A stretch of 64,000 nucleotides of DNA. Origin: Streptomyces roseolilacinus. Lineage in GTDB: Bacteria > Actinomycetota > Actinomycetes > Streptomycetales > Streptomycetaceae. Shown piece after piece: positions 16,119 through 23,262 of this stretch. The DNA is taken from assembly GCF_014649335.1 (NCBI RefSeq), contig NZ_BMSV01000005.1, positions 248,001 through 312,000 on the forward strand. The letters run 5' to 3'. The notes under the pieces are model-generated. The model saw only the letters and a list, made by a program, of their open reading frames with translations. It searched no databases and was not told where the DNA came from. Positions within the stretch are counted from its first letter, which is position 1. Each line of letters begins with the position of its first letter. Made by a program: the position numbers and the translations under genes.

Positions 16119-17642
16119 ATGACCAGTGAAGCGCTTCCCGGCGTGTCCCTGACGTCCGCGCCGCGCGGCTCCGAGGCGCAACCGCTGCGCACGGACGTGG
16201 CGGCGTTCCTCGGCCGGCTCCGCCGGGGCCCGATCGGCGCCCCGGTGCGGGTGGAGAGCTGGAACGACGTCGTGGGCGCCTTCGGGCCTCCCCCGGGCAC
16301 GCCCGGCGCGAGGGACCCCCAGGACGGCGCCTTCGCCACCCCCTACGCCCTGCGCGGCTTCTTCGAGAACGGCGGCCGCACCGCCTGGGTGGTGCGCGTG
16401 TCCGGCCCGGCCGGCACCGCCCGGGCCCGGTGGACGGTCGGCCCGCTGGGCGGATTCCCCGCCACGCGCTACCAGGTGACCGCCACCAGCCCGGGGACCT
16501 GGGCCAACGGCGGGCGGGTCGCCATCCGCTACCAGGCCAGCACCGTCGCCGGACCGCCGACGGTGAGCGTACGGGTCCACGTGCCCGGCGAGCCGCCCGA
16601 GGCCTTCCCCGGCCTGCCGCTCCCCGAAGCGGCGGACCGGCTGACCGCGTCCCGGCTGGTCCGGCTGGTCCCGGACGGGCCCCCGCCACCCCCCGGGCGC
16701 CCCGGCCCGATCTCGGTGTCCTGGGACCTGACGCTCGCGGGCGGCACCGACTCCGCGCCCACCCGCGGCGCGTACGAGGACGCCGTGGCCGTCCAGGCGG
16801 AACTCCCGGAACCGGCGCTGGTGGCGCTGCCGGACCTCGGCACCGACCTGGCCGGCGGCGCGCACACGGACGTGGTGCTCGCCCTCCTGCGCAGCATCGC
16901 CCCCCTGCACGACCGGCTGGCCGTCCTGGACGTACCGCCCCGGCTGTCCTCCGTGGACGAGGTGGTCGACTGGGTGGGGACGCTCGCGGCGACCGGCGAC
17001 GGCCGGCTCCTCGGCTGCACGGCCGTCTACCACCCGGCGCTGCGCACCCCCGCCGGCAGCGGACTGCGCACCGTCCCCGCCTCCGGCCACGTCCTGGGCG
17101 TCATCGCCCGCCTCGACGGCGAGCGGGGGGCGCACCACACGCCCGCCAACGCCGTGGTCCTGGAGGCGGTCGACCTGGCGGCCGCGTTCCCCGAACCGCA
17201 GCAGGTGCGGCTGTTCGACGCGGGCGTCGACCTGGTGCGGTGCACCCGCGGGCGGGGCCTGACGGTGTGGGGCGGCCGCACCCTCTCCACGGACCCCCGC
17301 ACCCGCCACATCGCCCACCGCCGCCTGGTGCACCTCCTGGTGCGCGCCGTGCGGAGGGTGGCGGGCCCGCTGGTGTTCGACGTCAACTCACCCGAACTGC
17401 GGCTGACCCTGGTCAGGGCGGTCACCTCGGTGCTGCTCTCCGCCTTCCGGACCGGGGCGCTCGCCGGGGCGCGGCCCGAGCAGGCGTTCCGGGTGGTGTG
17501 CGACGACACCAACAACCCGCCCGAGCAGGACCCGGGGCTGCTCGTCTGCGAGATCGAGGTCGCCCCGGCCGTCCCCATGGAGTTCATCCGGCTGCGCCTC
17601 GTCCTCGGCCAGGACCGGGGCCTGGAGGTGATCGAGGCGTGA
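16119..17642 (+). CDS. eCIS sheath protein (short form)
   Basis: A 507-residue second sheath subunit. It keeps YALRGFFENGGRTAWVVRVS (about 75-95), PASGHVLGVIARLDGERGAH, TVWGGRTLSTDPRTRHIAHR and VLLSAFRTGALAGARPEQAF, aligning by motif with the C-terminal half of the 754-residue sheath. It lacks the long beta-rich insertion. The N-terminus (LPGVSLTSAPRGSEAQPLRT) is shorter than the YLSPGVYIEEI type. Paralogous sheath genes occur in Afp/PVC systems, where minor sheaths adapt the baseplate end; by analogy this may be the basal ring sheath (inference). It is one base from the tube gene and overlaps the next gene (GTGA). Confidence 0.88.
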   Translation: MTSEALPGVSLTSAPRGSEAQPLRTDVAAFLGRLRRGPIGAPVRVESWNDVVGAFGPPPGTPGARDPQDGAFATPYALRGFFENGGRTAWVVRVSGPAGTARARWTVGPLGGFPATRYQVTATSPGTWANGGRVAIRYQASTVAGPPTVSVRVHVPGEPPEAFPGLPLPEAADRLTASRLVRLVPDGPPPPPGRPGPISVSWDLTLAGGTDSAPTRGAYEDAVAVQAELPEPALVALPDLGTDLAGGAHTDVVLALLRSIAPLHDRLAVLDVPPRLSSVDEVVDWVGTLAATGDGRLLGCTAVYHPALRTPAGSGLRTVPASGHVLGVIARLDGERGAHHTPANAVVLEAVDLAAAFPEPQQVRLFDAGVDLVRCTRGRGLTVWGGRTLSTDPRTRHIAHRRLVHLLVRAVRRVAGPLVFDVNSPELRLTLVRAVTSVLLSAFRTGALAGARPEQAFRVVCDDTNNPPEQDPGLLVCEIEVAPAVPMEFIRLRLVLGQDRGLEVIEA

Positions 17643-18157
17643 ACCGGGACCCGCTGCCGAAGTACCGCTTCCTGGTCACCCTCGACCCCGGCGACGCGTA
17701 CCTGCCGCCCGCACAGGCACTGCTGCTGCCGCTGGCCGCGTCCGGAGCGTTCCAGGAGGTCACCGGCCTGGGCGCCCAGCTGGAGGTGACGAGCTACCCG
17801 GAGGGCGGCCGCAACGACTCGGTACACCAGCTGCCGCTGCGCCACTCGTGGAACCGGCTCGTCCTCAAGCGCGGCGTGGCGCGCGATCCGGGCCTGTGGG
17901 CCTGGTACCAGGCCGGGCTCGCCGACTCGCTGGGCGCCCGCCGCGACGGGGCGGTGATCGTGCTCGGCCCGGACGGGGTGCCCGGCGCGGCCTGGGCGTT
18001 CCACGGCGGGCTCGCCGCCAAGTGGACCGGCCCGGACCTGCACGCCGAGCAGAACGCGATCGCCGTCGAGTCACTGGAGATCGCCCACGAGGGACTGACC
18101 AAGGTCCTTCAGGACCCCGCGGCGAGCCTTTCGCCGCGGCCGAACCGAGGGAGGTGA
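17639..18157 (+). CDS. eCIS tube protein paralogue (gp19-like), second copy
   Basis: A 172-residue tube-family protein with LPKYRFLVTLDPGDAY, GAFQEVTGLGAQLEVTSYPE, HSWNRLVLKRGVARDPGLWA, WTGPDLHAEQNAIAVESLEI. The motif order is that of the first tube protein, but with an extended loop (LPPAQALLLPLAASG) and a Pro/Arg tail. In multi-tube eCIS the second tube paralogue forms the ring joining baseplate and main tube, which fits its place next to the LysM adaptor (inference). The GTG start at 17639 overlaps the upstream stop (GTGA) and shares the strong coupling seen through the operon. Confidence 0.88.
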   Translation: MNRDPLPKYRFLVTLDPGDAYLPPAQALLLPLAASGAFQEVTGLGAQLEVTSYPEGGRNDSVHQLPLRHSWNRLVLKRGVARDPGLWAWYQAGLADSLGARRDGAVIVLGPDGVPGAAWAFHGGLAAKWTGPDLHAEQNAIAVESLEIAHEGLTKVLQDPAASLSPRPNRGR

Positions 18158-18162
18158 CCGAC

Positions 18163-18348
18163 GTGCCGAAGGTGACCATTCACCATCTCGAAGTGCGGTT
18201 CCAGGTGGACGGCGACGACGGTGCCGTGTTCACCCGCCTGTTCAACCGGCACATCCAGGCCTGGTCGAGGCTGTACGAGGACGCGTGCGCCCGTGCCAGG
18301 CGCACCGAGGCCGAGCGTTCCTTCGGCGACGGGGAGGACCGGCCGTGA
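18163..18348 (+). CDS. Small eCIS protein, 61 aa
   Basis: A short product VPKVTIHHLEVRFQVDGDDG, then AVFTRLFNRHIQAWSRLYED. A beta-strand is followed by a long amphipathic helix and an Arg/Glu-rich tail. I chose the GTG at 18163 because a full GGGAGGTGA ribosome site lies seven bases upstream; a GTG at 18154 is in frame but inside that site. Comparable 50-70-residue proteins sit between the tube and the LysM adaptor in eCIS loci. The role is unknown. Its stop overlaps the start of the LysM gene by four bases (GTGA). Confidence 0.75.
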   Translation: MPKVTIHHLEVRFQVDGDDGAVFTRLFNRHIQAWSRLYEDACARARRTEAERSFGDGEDRP

Positions 18349-19016
18349 GCGTGACGCCCGTGTCCTTCGCCCGCCAGGGCGCGGCCCAGGCCCACCTGGA
18401 GATCGTCCGGCCGGTGATCGCCGACGAGCGGCGCCGGCGGATCCCGCTGCGGTTCAACCCGACCGACTACAAGCTGAGCAAGAGCAACACCTTCGCCGAG
18501 ATCACCATCCCGGGCCTGGAGACCCCGCCCCTGCAGTACGTGCGCGGCGGCACCGAGACCCTCACCGTCCAGGCGCTCGTCGACACCTCCGACACCCTGG
18601 AGAACGTGCGGAAGTCCTACGTCGACGCCCTGCGCGCCCTGCTGCGGCCCGACAGCCGCGAACACGCGCCGCCGGTCGTGCGGTTCGTGTGGGACGAGGA
18701 GGTCTTCACCGGTGTCGTGGAGAAACTCGACGTCAACTACCAGCTGTTCCGGCCCGACGGCGTACCGCTGCGGGCCCTGCTGGACCTCTCGCTCAAGGAG
18801 TTCCGCCCGGCCGCCCTGCAGGTCGCCGACACCCCGCGCTCCTCGCCCACGGTGGAGAAGAGCTACGTGGTGCGCCGCGGCGACACGCTCAGCTCCATCT
18901 CCAGCGCCCTGTACCGGCGGCCCGACGCCTGGCGGGAACTGGCGCGCGCCAACGGCATCACCGACCCGCGGGACCTGCGGCCGGGCCGGGTGCTGACCGT
19001 GCCCCGGCTGCCGTGA
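18345..19016 (+). CDS. eCIS LysM adaptor, Afp7/Pvc7 family
   Basis: A 223-residue protein. The first ~165 residues form the CIS tube-adaptor domain (IPLRFNPTDYKLSKSNTFAE, TIPGLETPPLQYVRGGTETL, DTSDTLENVRKSY, GVPLRALLDLSLKEF). Residues about 172-222 are a LysM domain (SYVVRRGDTLSSISSALYRR and LRPGRVLTVPRLP). In Afp/PVC particles this protein joins the tube initiator to the hub, and the LysM part faces the baseplate rather than serving cell-wall lysis. It has GGGGAGG as its ribosome site and a GTG start overlapping the preceding stop. The next gene, the hub, follows after 10 bases. Confidence 0.9.
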   Translation: MSVTPVSFARQGAAQAHLEIVRPVIADERRRRIPLRFNPTDYKLSKSNTFAEITIPGLETPPLQYVRGGTETLTVQALVDTSDTLENVRKSYVDALRALLRPDSREHAPPVVRFVWDEEVFTGVVEKLDVNYQLFRPDGVPLRALLDLSLKEFRPAALQVADTPRSSPTVEKSYVVRRGDTLSSISSALYRRPDAWRELARANGITDPRDLRPGRVLTVPRLP

Positions 19017-19026
19017 GGAGCGCGCG

Positions 19027-20208
19027 ATGAGCACCCCCACCCCCGAGGTGGCCTCGCCCGACCGGTACGCGCCCGAGTTCGACGTGCGCATCGAGGGGCT
19101 GGAGATGGACCCGGCCACCAAGAACGACATCATCGACATCAAGGTGAACCGGGACATCGACGAGATGTCCGGCTTCGACCTCACCCTCAACAACTGGGAC
19201 GACGCCAACCTGCGGTTCAAGCACAGCGACTCGCCGGACTTCCGCCTCGGCGGCCGGGTCTCGGTACGGCTCGGCTACGCCGACAGGCTGCTCACTGTCG
19301 CCACCGGGACCATCTCCACGCTCGCCCCGAGGTTCACCGAGAGCGCGTCCCCCACCGTCCAGGTCAGCGGGGTGGACGGGCTGCTGCGCCTCAAGGACCG
19401 CAAGCCGACCGAGAACGAGACCAAGATCTACCGCAACCTGCCCGACTGGCGGATCGCCGAGCAGATCGCCCAGCGCAACCACCTGAGGGTCGAGGTCACC
19501 CGCGAGGGGCCGACGCACGACCGGGTGGTGCAGAAGAACCAGGACGACGCGACGTTCCTGCTGGAGCGGGCCAAGCGGCTGGACTTCGACTGCTACATCC
19601 TGCCCGACCCCGGGACCGGCGAGGACACGCTCTACTTCATCAGGCCGACCGACGGCCGCGACGGGCGCCCCATCCGGGTGTACCGGCTGGCCTACGCGCC
19701 GGGACTGTCCACCGGACCCGCCGCCCAGCCCGAGGGGCTGGTCCCCAACCTGCTGGAGTTCACCCCGACCCTGACGGTGTCCCAGCAGGTGAGCAAGGTC
19801 ACGGTGCGCGGCTGGGACCCCCGTGCCAAACAGCCCATCGCGTTCACCGCGACCGCGGAGAACCTGCCGGCCGGGCAGAACACCGCCGACGGGCAGAGCG
19901 GGCCGCAGGTCGCCGAGTCCACGCTCCAGGGCCGCCAGGAGGTGCTGGTCGACGCGCCGGTCGGCAGCGACCAGGAGGCCCGCGAACTGGCGATCAGCCT
20001 GCTGCGGGAACGGGCCTACGAGTTCATCACCGCCACCGGCAAGGTGGCGGGCCTGCCCGAGCTGCGGCCCGGCGACAACCTGGAGATCCACGGCCTCGGG
20101 CGCCGGTTCTCCGGCATGTACTTCGTCAAACGGGTCGAGCACACCCTCAACACCAGCGGGTTCTTCACCCAGTTCACCGGACGGCGGATCCACCAGGGGG
20201 ACCAGTGA
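19027..20208 (+). CDS. eCIS hub protein, gp27/late-control-D (Afp8 N-terminal) family
   Basis: A 393-residue phage late-control gene D/VgrG N-terminal type hub. Landmarks are DVRIEGLEMDPATKNDIIDI, MSGFDLTLNNWDDANLRFKH, VSVRLGYADRLLTVATGTIS, HDRVVQKNQDDATFLLERAK, DCYILPD, LEFTPTLTVSQQVSKVTVRG, and the C-terminal LEIHGLGRRFSGMYFVKRVE. It forms the trimeric hub below the tube. In this operon the hub and the OB-fold spike are separate genes, unlike fused VgrG. GAGGAG lies before the ATG. It overlaps the spike gene by four bases (GTGA). Confidence 0.9.
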   Translation: MSTPTPEVASPDRYAPEFDVRIEGLEMDPATKNDIIDIKVNRDIDEMSGFDLTLNNWDDANLRFKHSDSPDFRLGGRVSVRLGYADRLLTVATGTISTLAPRFTESASPTVQVSGVDGLLRLKDRKPTENETKIYRNLPDWRIAEQIAQRNHLRVEVTREGPTHDRVVQKNQDDATFLLERAKRLDFDCYILPDPGTGEDTLYFIRPTDGRDGRPIRVYRLAYAPGLSTGPAAQPEGLVPNLLEFTPTLTVSQQVSKVTVRGWDPRAKQPIAFTATAENLPAGQNTADGQSGPQVAESTLQGRQEVLVDAPVGSDQEARELAISLLRERAYEFITATGKVAGLPELRPGDNLEIHGLGRRFSGMYFVKRVEHTLNTSGFFTQFTGRRIHQGDQ

Positions 20209-20906
20209 CCAGCAGGACCACACCGCGGGCCCGCAGCACCGACAAGCGGTACTACGGCGTCGTCGAGGCGCTCGTCGTGGAGAACGAGGGCGACGACGAG
20301 GGCCGGGTCAAACTGAGGTTCCCGTGGTTCGACGACGTCACGGTCACCGACTGGGTCCGCGTCAGCCAGCCGTACGCCGGGCACGGCTACGGCACCGTGT
20401 TCGTACCCGAGAAGGGCGACGAGGTCCTCGTCGCCTTCGTCCACGGGGACATGCGGTTCCCGATCGTGCTCGGCGGCCTCTACAACGGCGAGGACAAACC
20501 GCCGGCCGCCCGCACCGGGGGCCGCGACCAGAAGGTCATCCGCACCCGGCACGGGCACGAGGTGCTCCTCGACGACACCCGGTCCGACGCCGCCGTCCGG
20601 ATCAGGTCGGCCGCCGGCCACGTGGTGGAGCTCGACGACCAGGGCAAGGCGATCCGCGTCACCGCCGCCGAGGGCGGCAGCGTGACCGTGACCGCGCAGG
20701 GGGAGATCACCCTCAAGGCGCCGAAGGTGACGGTCGACTCCCCCTCCATCGACCTCGGCGGCGGCGCCACCGAGCCCCTCGTGCTCGGCAACGCGCTGCT
20801 CCAGGCGTTCAACACGCACACCCACCCGTCCCCCGCCGGGCCCACCGGCCCGCCCACCCCGCCCCTCACCCCCGCCGTACTGGCCAGGAAGGCGAGGACG
20901 GCATGA
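20205..20906 (+). CDS. eCIS spike protein (gp5 OB-fold / gpV-like)
   Basis: A 233-residue spike. Residues about 15-100 are the gp5/VgrG OB fold (RYYGVVEALVVENEGDDEGR, KLRFPWFDDVTVTDWVRVSQ, FVPEKGDEVLVAFVHGDM, LGGLYNGEDKPP). Residues about 110-190 are short repeats forming a beta-helix (HGHEVLLDDT, GHVVELDD, VTVTAQGEITLKAPKVTV). The C-terminus carries FNTHTHPSPAG followed by a Pro-rich tail. An H-x-H at this position in P2 gpV and Mu gp45 spikes binds iron at the tip, so this protein may be a complete, self-tipped spike. No PAAR gene is found next to it. The GTG start overlaps the hub stop. Confidence 0.9.
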   Translation: MTSRTTPRARSTDKRYYGVVEALVVENEGDDEGRVKLRFPWFDDVTVTDWVRVSQPYAGHGYGTVFVPEKGDEVLVAFVHGDMRFPIVLGGLYNGEDKPPAARTGGRDQKVIRTRHGHEVLLDDTRSDAAVRIRSAAGHVVELDDQGKAIRVTAAEGGSVTVTAQGEITLKAPKVTVDSPSIDLGGGATEPLVLGNALLQAFNTHTHPSPAGPTGPPTPPLTPAVLARKARTA

Positions 20907-21325
20907 GCGAGGAGTTCCTCGGGACCGGCTGGCGGTTCCCGATCCTGCCCGACGCGTCCGGGCGGCTGGGCTACGCCGTCGGCGAGGAGAGCATCGAACA
21001 CTGCCTGAGGGCGCTGCTGCTCACCGGCACGGGCGAGCGGGTCATGCGACCGGACCTCGGGACGCGGGCCCACGAGCTGGTCTTCGCGCCCGGCAGCGTG
21101 CAGAACCTGCGCGACCTGGAGCGCTCGATCGCCGCCGCCGTCCGGGACCACGAGCCCAGGGTGGACCTCGACGAGGTCCGCGCGGAGGCCGACCCGGCCG
21201 ACGAGTCGCGGATCACCGTCTCGGTCGTCTACCGCATCCGGCGCAGCAACACCAAGGCGAACCTGGTGTTCCCCTTCTACGCCGGGCTCACGGGCCTCAC
21301 CGGCCCCACCGGGAGGACCCCGTGA
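20903..21325 (+). CDS. eCIS baseplate wedge, gp25-like (Afp9 family)
   Basis: A 140-residue GPW/gp25 protein: FLGTGWRFPILPDASGRLGY, EESIEHCLRALLLTGTGERV, MRPDLGTRAHELVF, VQNLRDLERSIAAAVRDHEP, then an ITVSVVYRIRRSNTKANLVF strand. The MRPDLGT segment is the conserved signature (MxPxFG in phages). It links sheath to wedge in the baseplate core. It ends with a GLTGLTGPTGRTP tail not found in phage gp25. The ATG overlaps the spike stop, and its own stop overlaps the next start (GTGA). Confidence 0.93.
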   Translation: MSEEFLGTGWRFPILPDASGRLGYAVGEESIEHCLRALLLTGTGERVMRPDLGTRAHELVFAPGSVQNLRDLERSIAAAVRDHEPRVDLDEVRAEADPADESRITVSVVYRIRRSNTKANLVFPFYAGLTGLTGPTGRTP

Positions 21326-23262
21326 CCCTGCCCGTCCCCCGGCTGGACGACCTCACCTGGGCCGACATGATGGCGGCCGTCCGCCGCCGCGTCCCCGCCG
21401 AGTCGGACGGCACCTGGACGCTGCACGCGCCCGTCGACCCCGGCGTCACCCTCCTCGAACTCTTCGCCTACCTCCTCGAACAGCGGCTGTACTGGCTCGA
21501 CCAGCTGCCCGACGCGCTCGTGGTCGCCGTGCTGCGGCTGCTCGGCCTCGACCCCCCGCGCCCCGCCCGGCCCGCCGCCACCGTGCTGCGCCTCACCGCC
21601 CGGCGGGCGGGGACCGCCGTCCCGGTCGTCCCCGCCGGCACGGCACTCACCCGTGACCCGGCGGGGCGGGTCGTCTTCACCCTCGACGACGGGGTGGCCG
21701 TCTTCCCGCTCGCCGAGGACGCGCAGCCCACCGTGTGGACCGACCGCGACCGCACGGCGGACCTGCAGGCCCGCCGGGGCGTCCCGCTCCTGGCCGCCGA
21801 CGGCGCCCCCGCGCGGGCCCGGTTCACGCTGCCGCTCACCGGGGCGCACCCCGCGCCCGGTCCGCTCAGCCTGCTGTTCGAGCTGGACGCCCCCGCCGCG
21901 GCCGCGCCGTCGTGGCTGCCCGGGGCCGTCGCCGACGTGCCGCCCCCCGCCGAGCTGACCTGGTCCTGGTTCCGGCCGGGCACCGACCTGTGCGGCCCGT
22001 TCGAGGAGGTCGAGGACGGCACGGCCGGGCTCAGGCGCTCCGGGGTCGTACGGCTCCACCCGCCCTCCGGCTGGACCACCCGGGACAGCGGGGTCCTCGT
22101 CTCCACCCCGGCCGCCACCCACGCCGCCCCGCCGCGCCTGCTCCAGCTCGCCGTCAACGTCTCCGCCGCGCGCCACCTCCGACGGCGCACCGCGCCCGCC
22201 GGCGAACTCCGCGAGCAGATCGACGCCTGGCTCAAGCTGCCCGGCCAGCGGCTGGTGCTGCCGGAAGCCGCCGAACGGCTCGTCGAGGCGAGCCTGCGAC
22301 TCGCGGGGGAGGAGTGGCGGCCGGTACCGGACTTCGCCTTCGGCGGCCCGGCCGACCGGATCTTCGTACTCGACCGGGCCGAGGGCGCGGTGGTGTTCGG
22401 CGACGGACTCACCGGCCGCGTACCCCGCCCCGGCGGCGACGCGAGCGTCGAGTACGCCGTCGGCGGCGGACGGGACGGCAACGGCGGCACGACCGCGAAC
22501 TGGGTCCCGGCCGAGGAGTCCCCGGCGGCGGTCACCGCCGCCAACCTCGTGCGCGCCGAGGGCGGCGCCGAACCGGAGACCGTCGCCGAGGCACGCCGCC
22601 GCGCCGCCGCCTCCCTGGGCGAGGTGACCCGCGCGGTCACCGCCGACGACTTCGTCACCCTCGCCCGTACGACACCGGGCGTCGCCGTCGCCCGCGCCCA
22701 CGCCTCCCTGGGCGAGCACCCCGGCTTCCCGTGCTCCCCGGTGCCCGGCGCGGTCACCGTGCACCTCGTACCGGCGGTACCGCGCGACGACCCGGACCGC
22801 GAGGACTTCGTCGCCGCGCCGCACCCCGACCCGGGCACGCTGTGCGCGGTCGCCGCCCGGCTGGAGCAGGCCCGGCTGCTCACCTCGGAGGTCTTCGTCC
22901 GCGCCCCCCGCTACCGCGACGTGGCGGTGCGCGCCGACCTGTCGGGCGACCCCGCCGACCGCGCCCGGGTGTCCGCCGTGCTCACCGGGGCGCTGCGCCG
23001 CTTCCTCGACCCGCTGGTGGGGGGCGGCGGCCGGGACGGCTGGCCGTTCGGGGAGCCACTGCGACCCTCGGCCCTGCTGCGGGCCGCGCAGCAGGCGCTG
23101 GGCGACCTCGCGAACGTCTCCGCCGTGGCGATCGGACTCGACGGGGCGGACCCGGACGAGGACTGCCGGGAAGTGCCGATCGGGCCCGGTGACCTGCCCG
23201 TCCTGCGGGCGGTCCGCACCCGGATCGTGTCCGCCGTCGAACCGGGGGAGGGGCTCGCGTGA
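21322..23262 (+). CDS. eCIS baseplate wedge protein, gp6/J-like (first)
   Basis: A 646-residue putative baseplate assembly protein. The N-terminus is characteristic (LDDLTWADMMAAVRRRVPAE, DPGVTLLELFAYLLEQRLYW, LDQLPDALVVAVLRLLGLDP). The middle has VLDRAEGAVVFGDGLTGRVP and VEYAVGGGRDGNGGT. The C-terminal J-like region has AVTADDFVTLARTTPGVAVA and later LSGDPADRARVSAVLTGAL, ending with WPFGEPLRPSALLRAAQQAL. In Afp11-type wedges this protein arranges around the hub. The next gene product shares the same landmarks, so the two are paralogues, presumably the two wedge partners of each baseplate sector. GTG start overlapping the upstream stop. Confidence 0.9.
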   Translation: MTLPVPRLDDLTWADMMAAVRRRVPAESDGTWTLHAPVDPGVTLLELFAYLLEQRLYWLDQLPDALVVAVLRLLGLDPPRPARPAATVLRLTARRAGTAVPVVPAGTALTRDPAGRVVFTLDDGVAVFPLAEDAQPTVWTDRDRTADLQARRGVPLLAADGAPARARFTLPLTGAHPAPGPLSLLFELDAPAAAAPSWLPGAVADVPPPAELTWSWFRPGTDLCGPFEEVEDGTAGLRRSGVVRLHPPSGWTTRDSGVLVSTPAATHAAPPRLLQLAVNVSAARHLRRRTAPAGELREQIDAWLKLPGQRLVLPEAAERLVEASLRLAGEEWRPVPDFAFGGPADRIFVLDRAEGAVVFGDGLTGRVPRPGGDASVEYAVGGGRDGNGGTTANWVPAEESPAAVTAANLVRAEGGAEPETVAEARRRAAASLGEVTRAVTADDFVTLARTTPGVAVARAHASLGEHPGFPCSPVPGAVTVHLVPAVPRDDPDREDFVAAPHPDPGTLCAVAARLEQARLLTSEVFVRAPRYRDVAVRADLSGDPADRARVSAVLTGALRRFLDPLVGGGGRDGWPFGEPLRPSALLRAAQQALGDLANVSAVAIGLDGADPDEDCREVPIGPGDLPVLRAVRTRIVSAVEPGEGLA

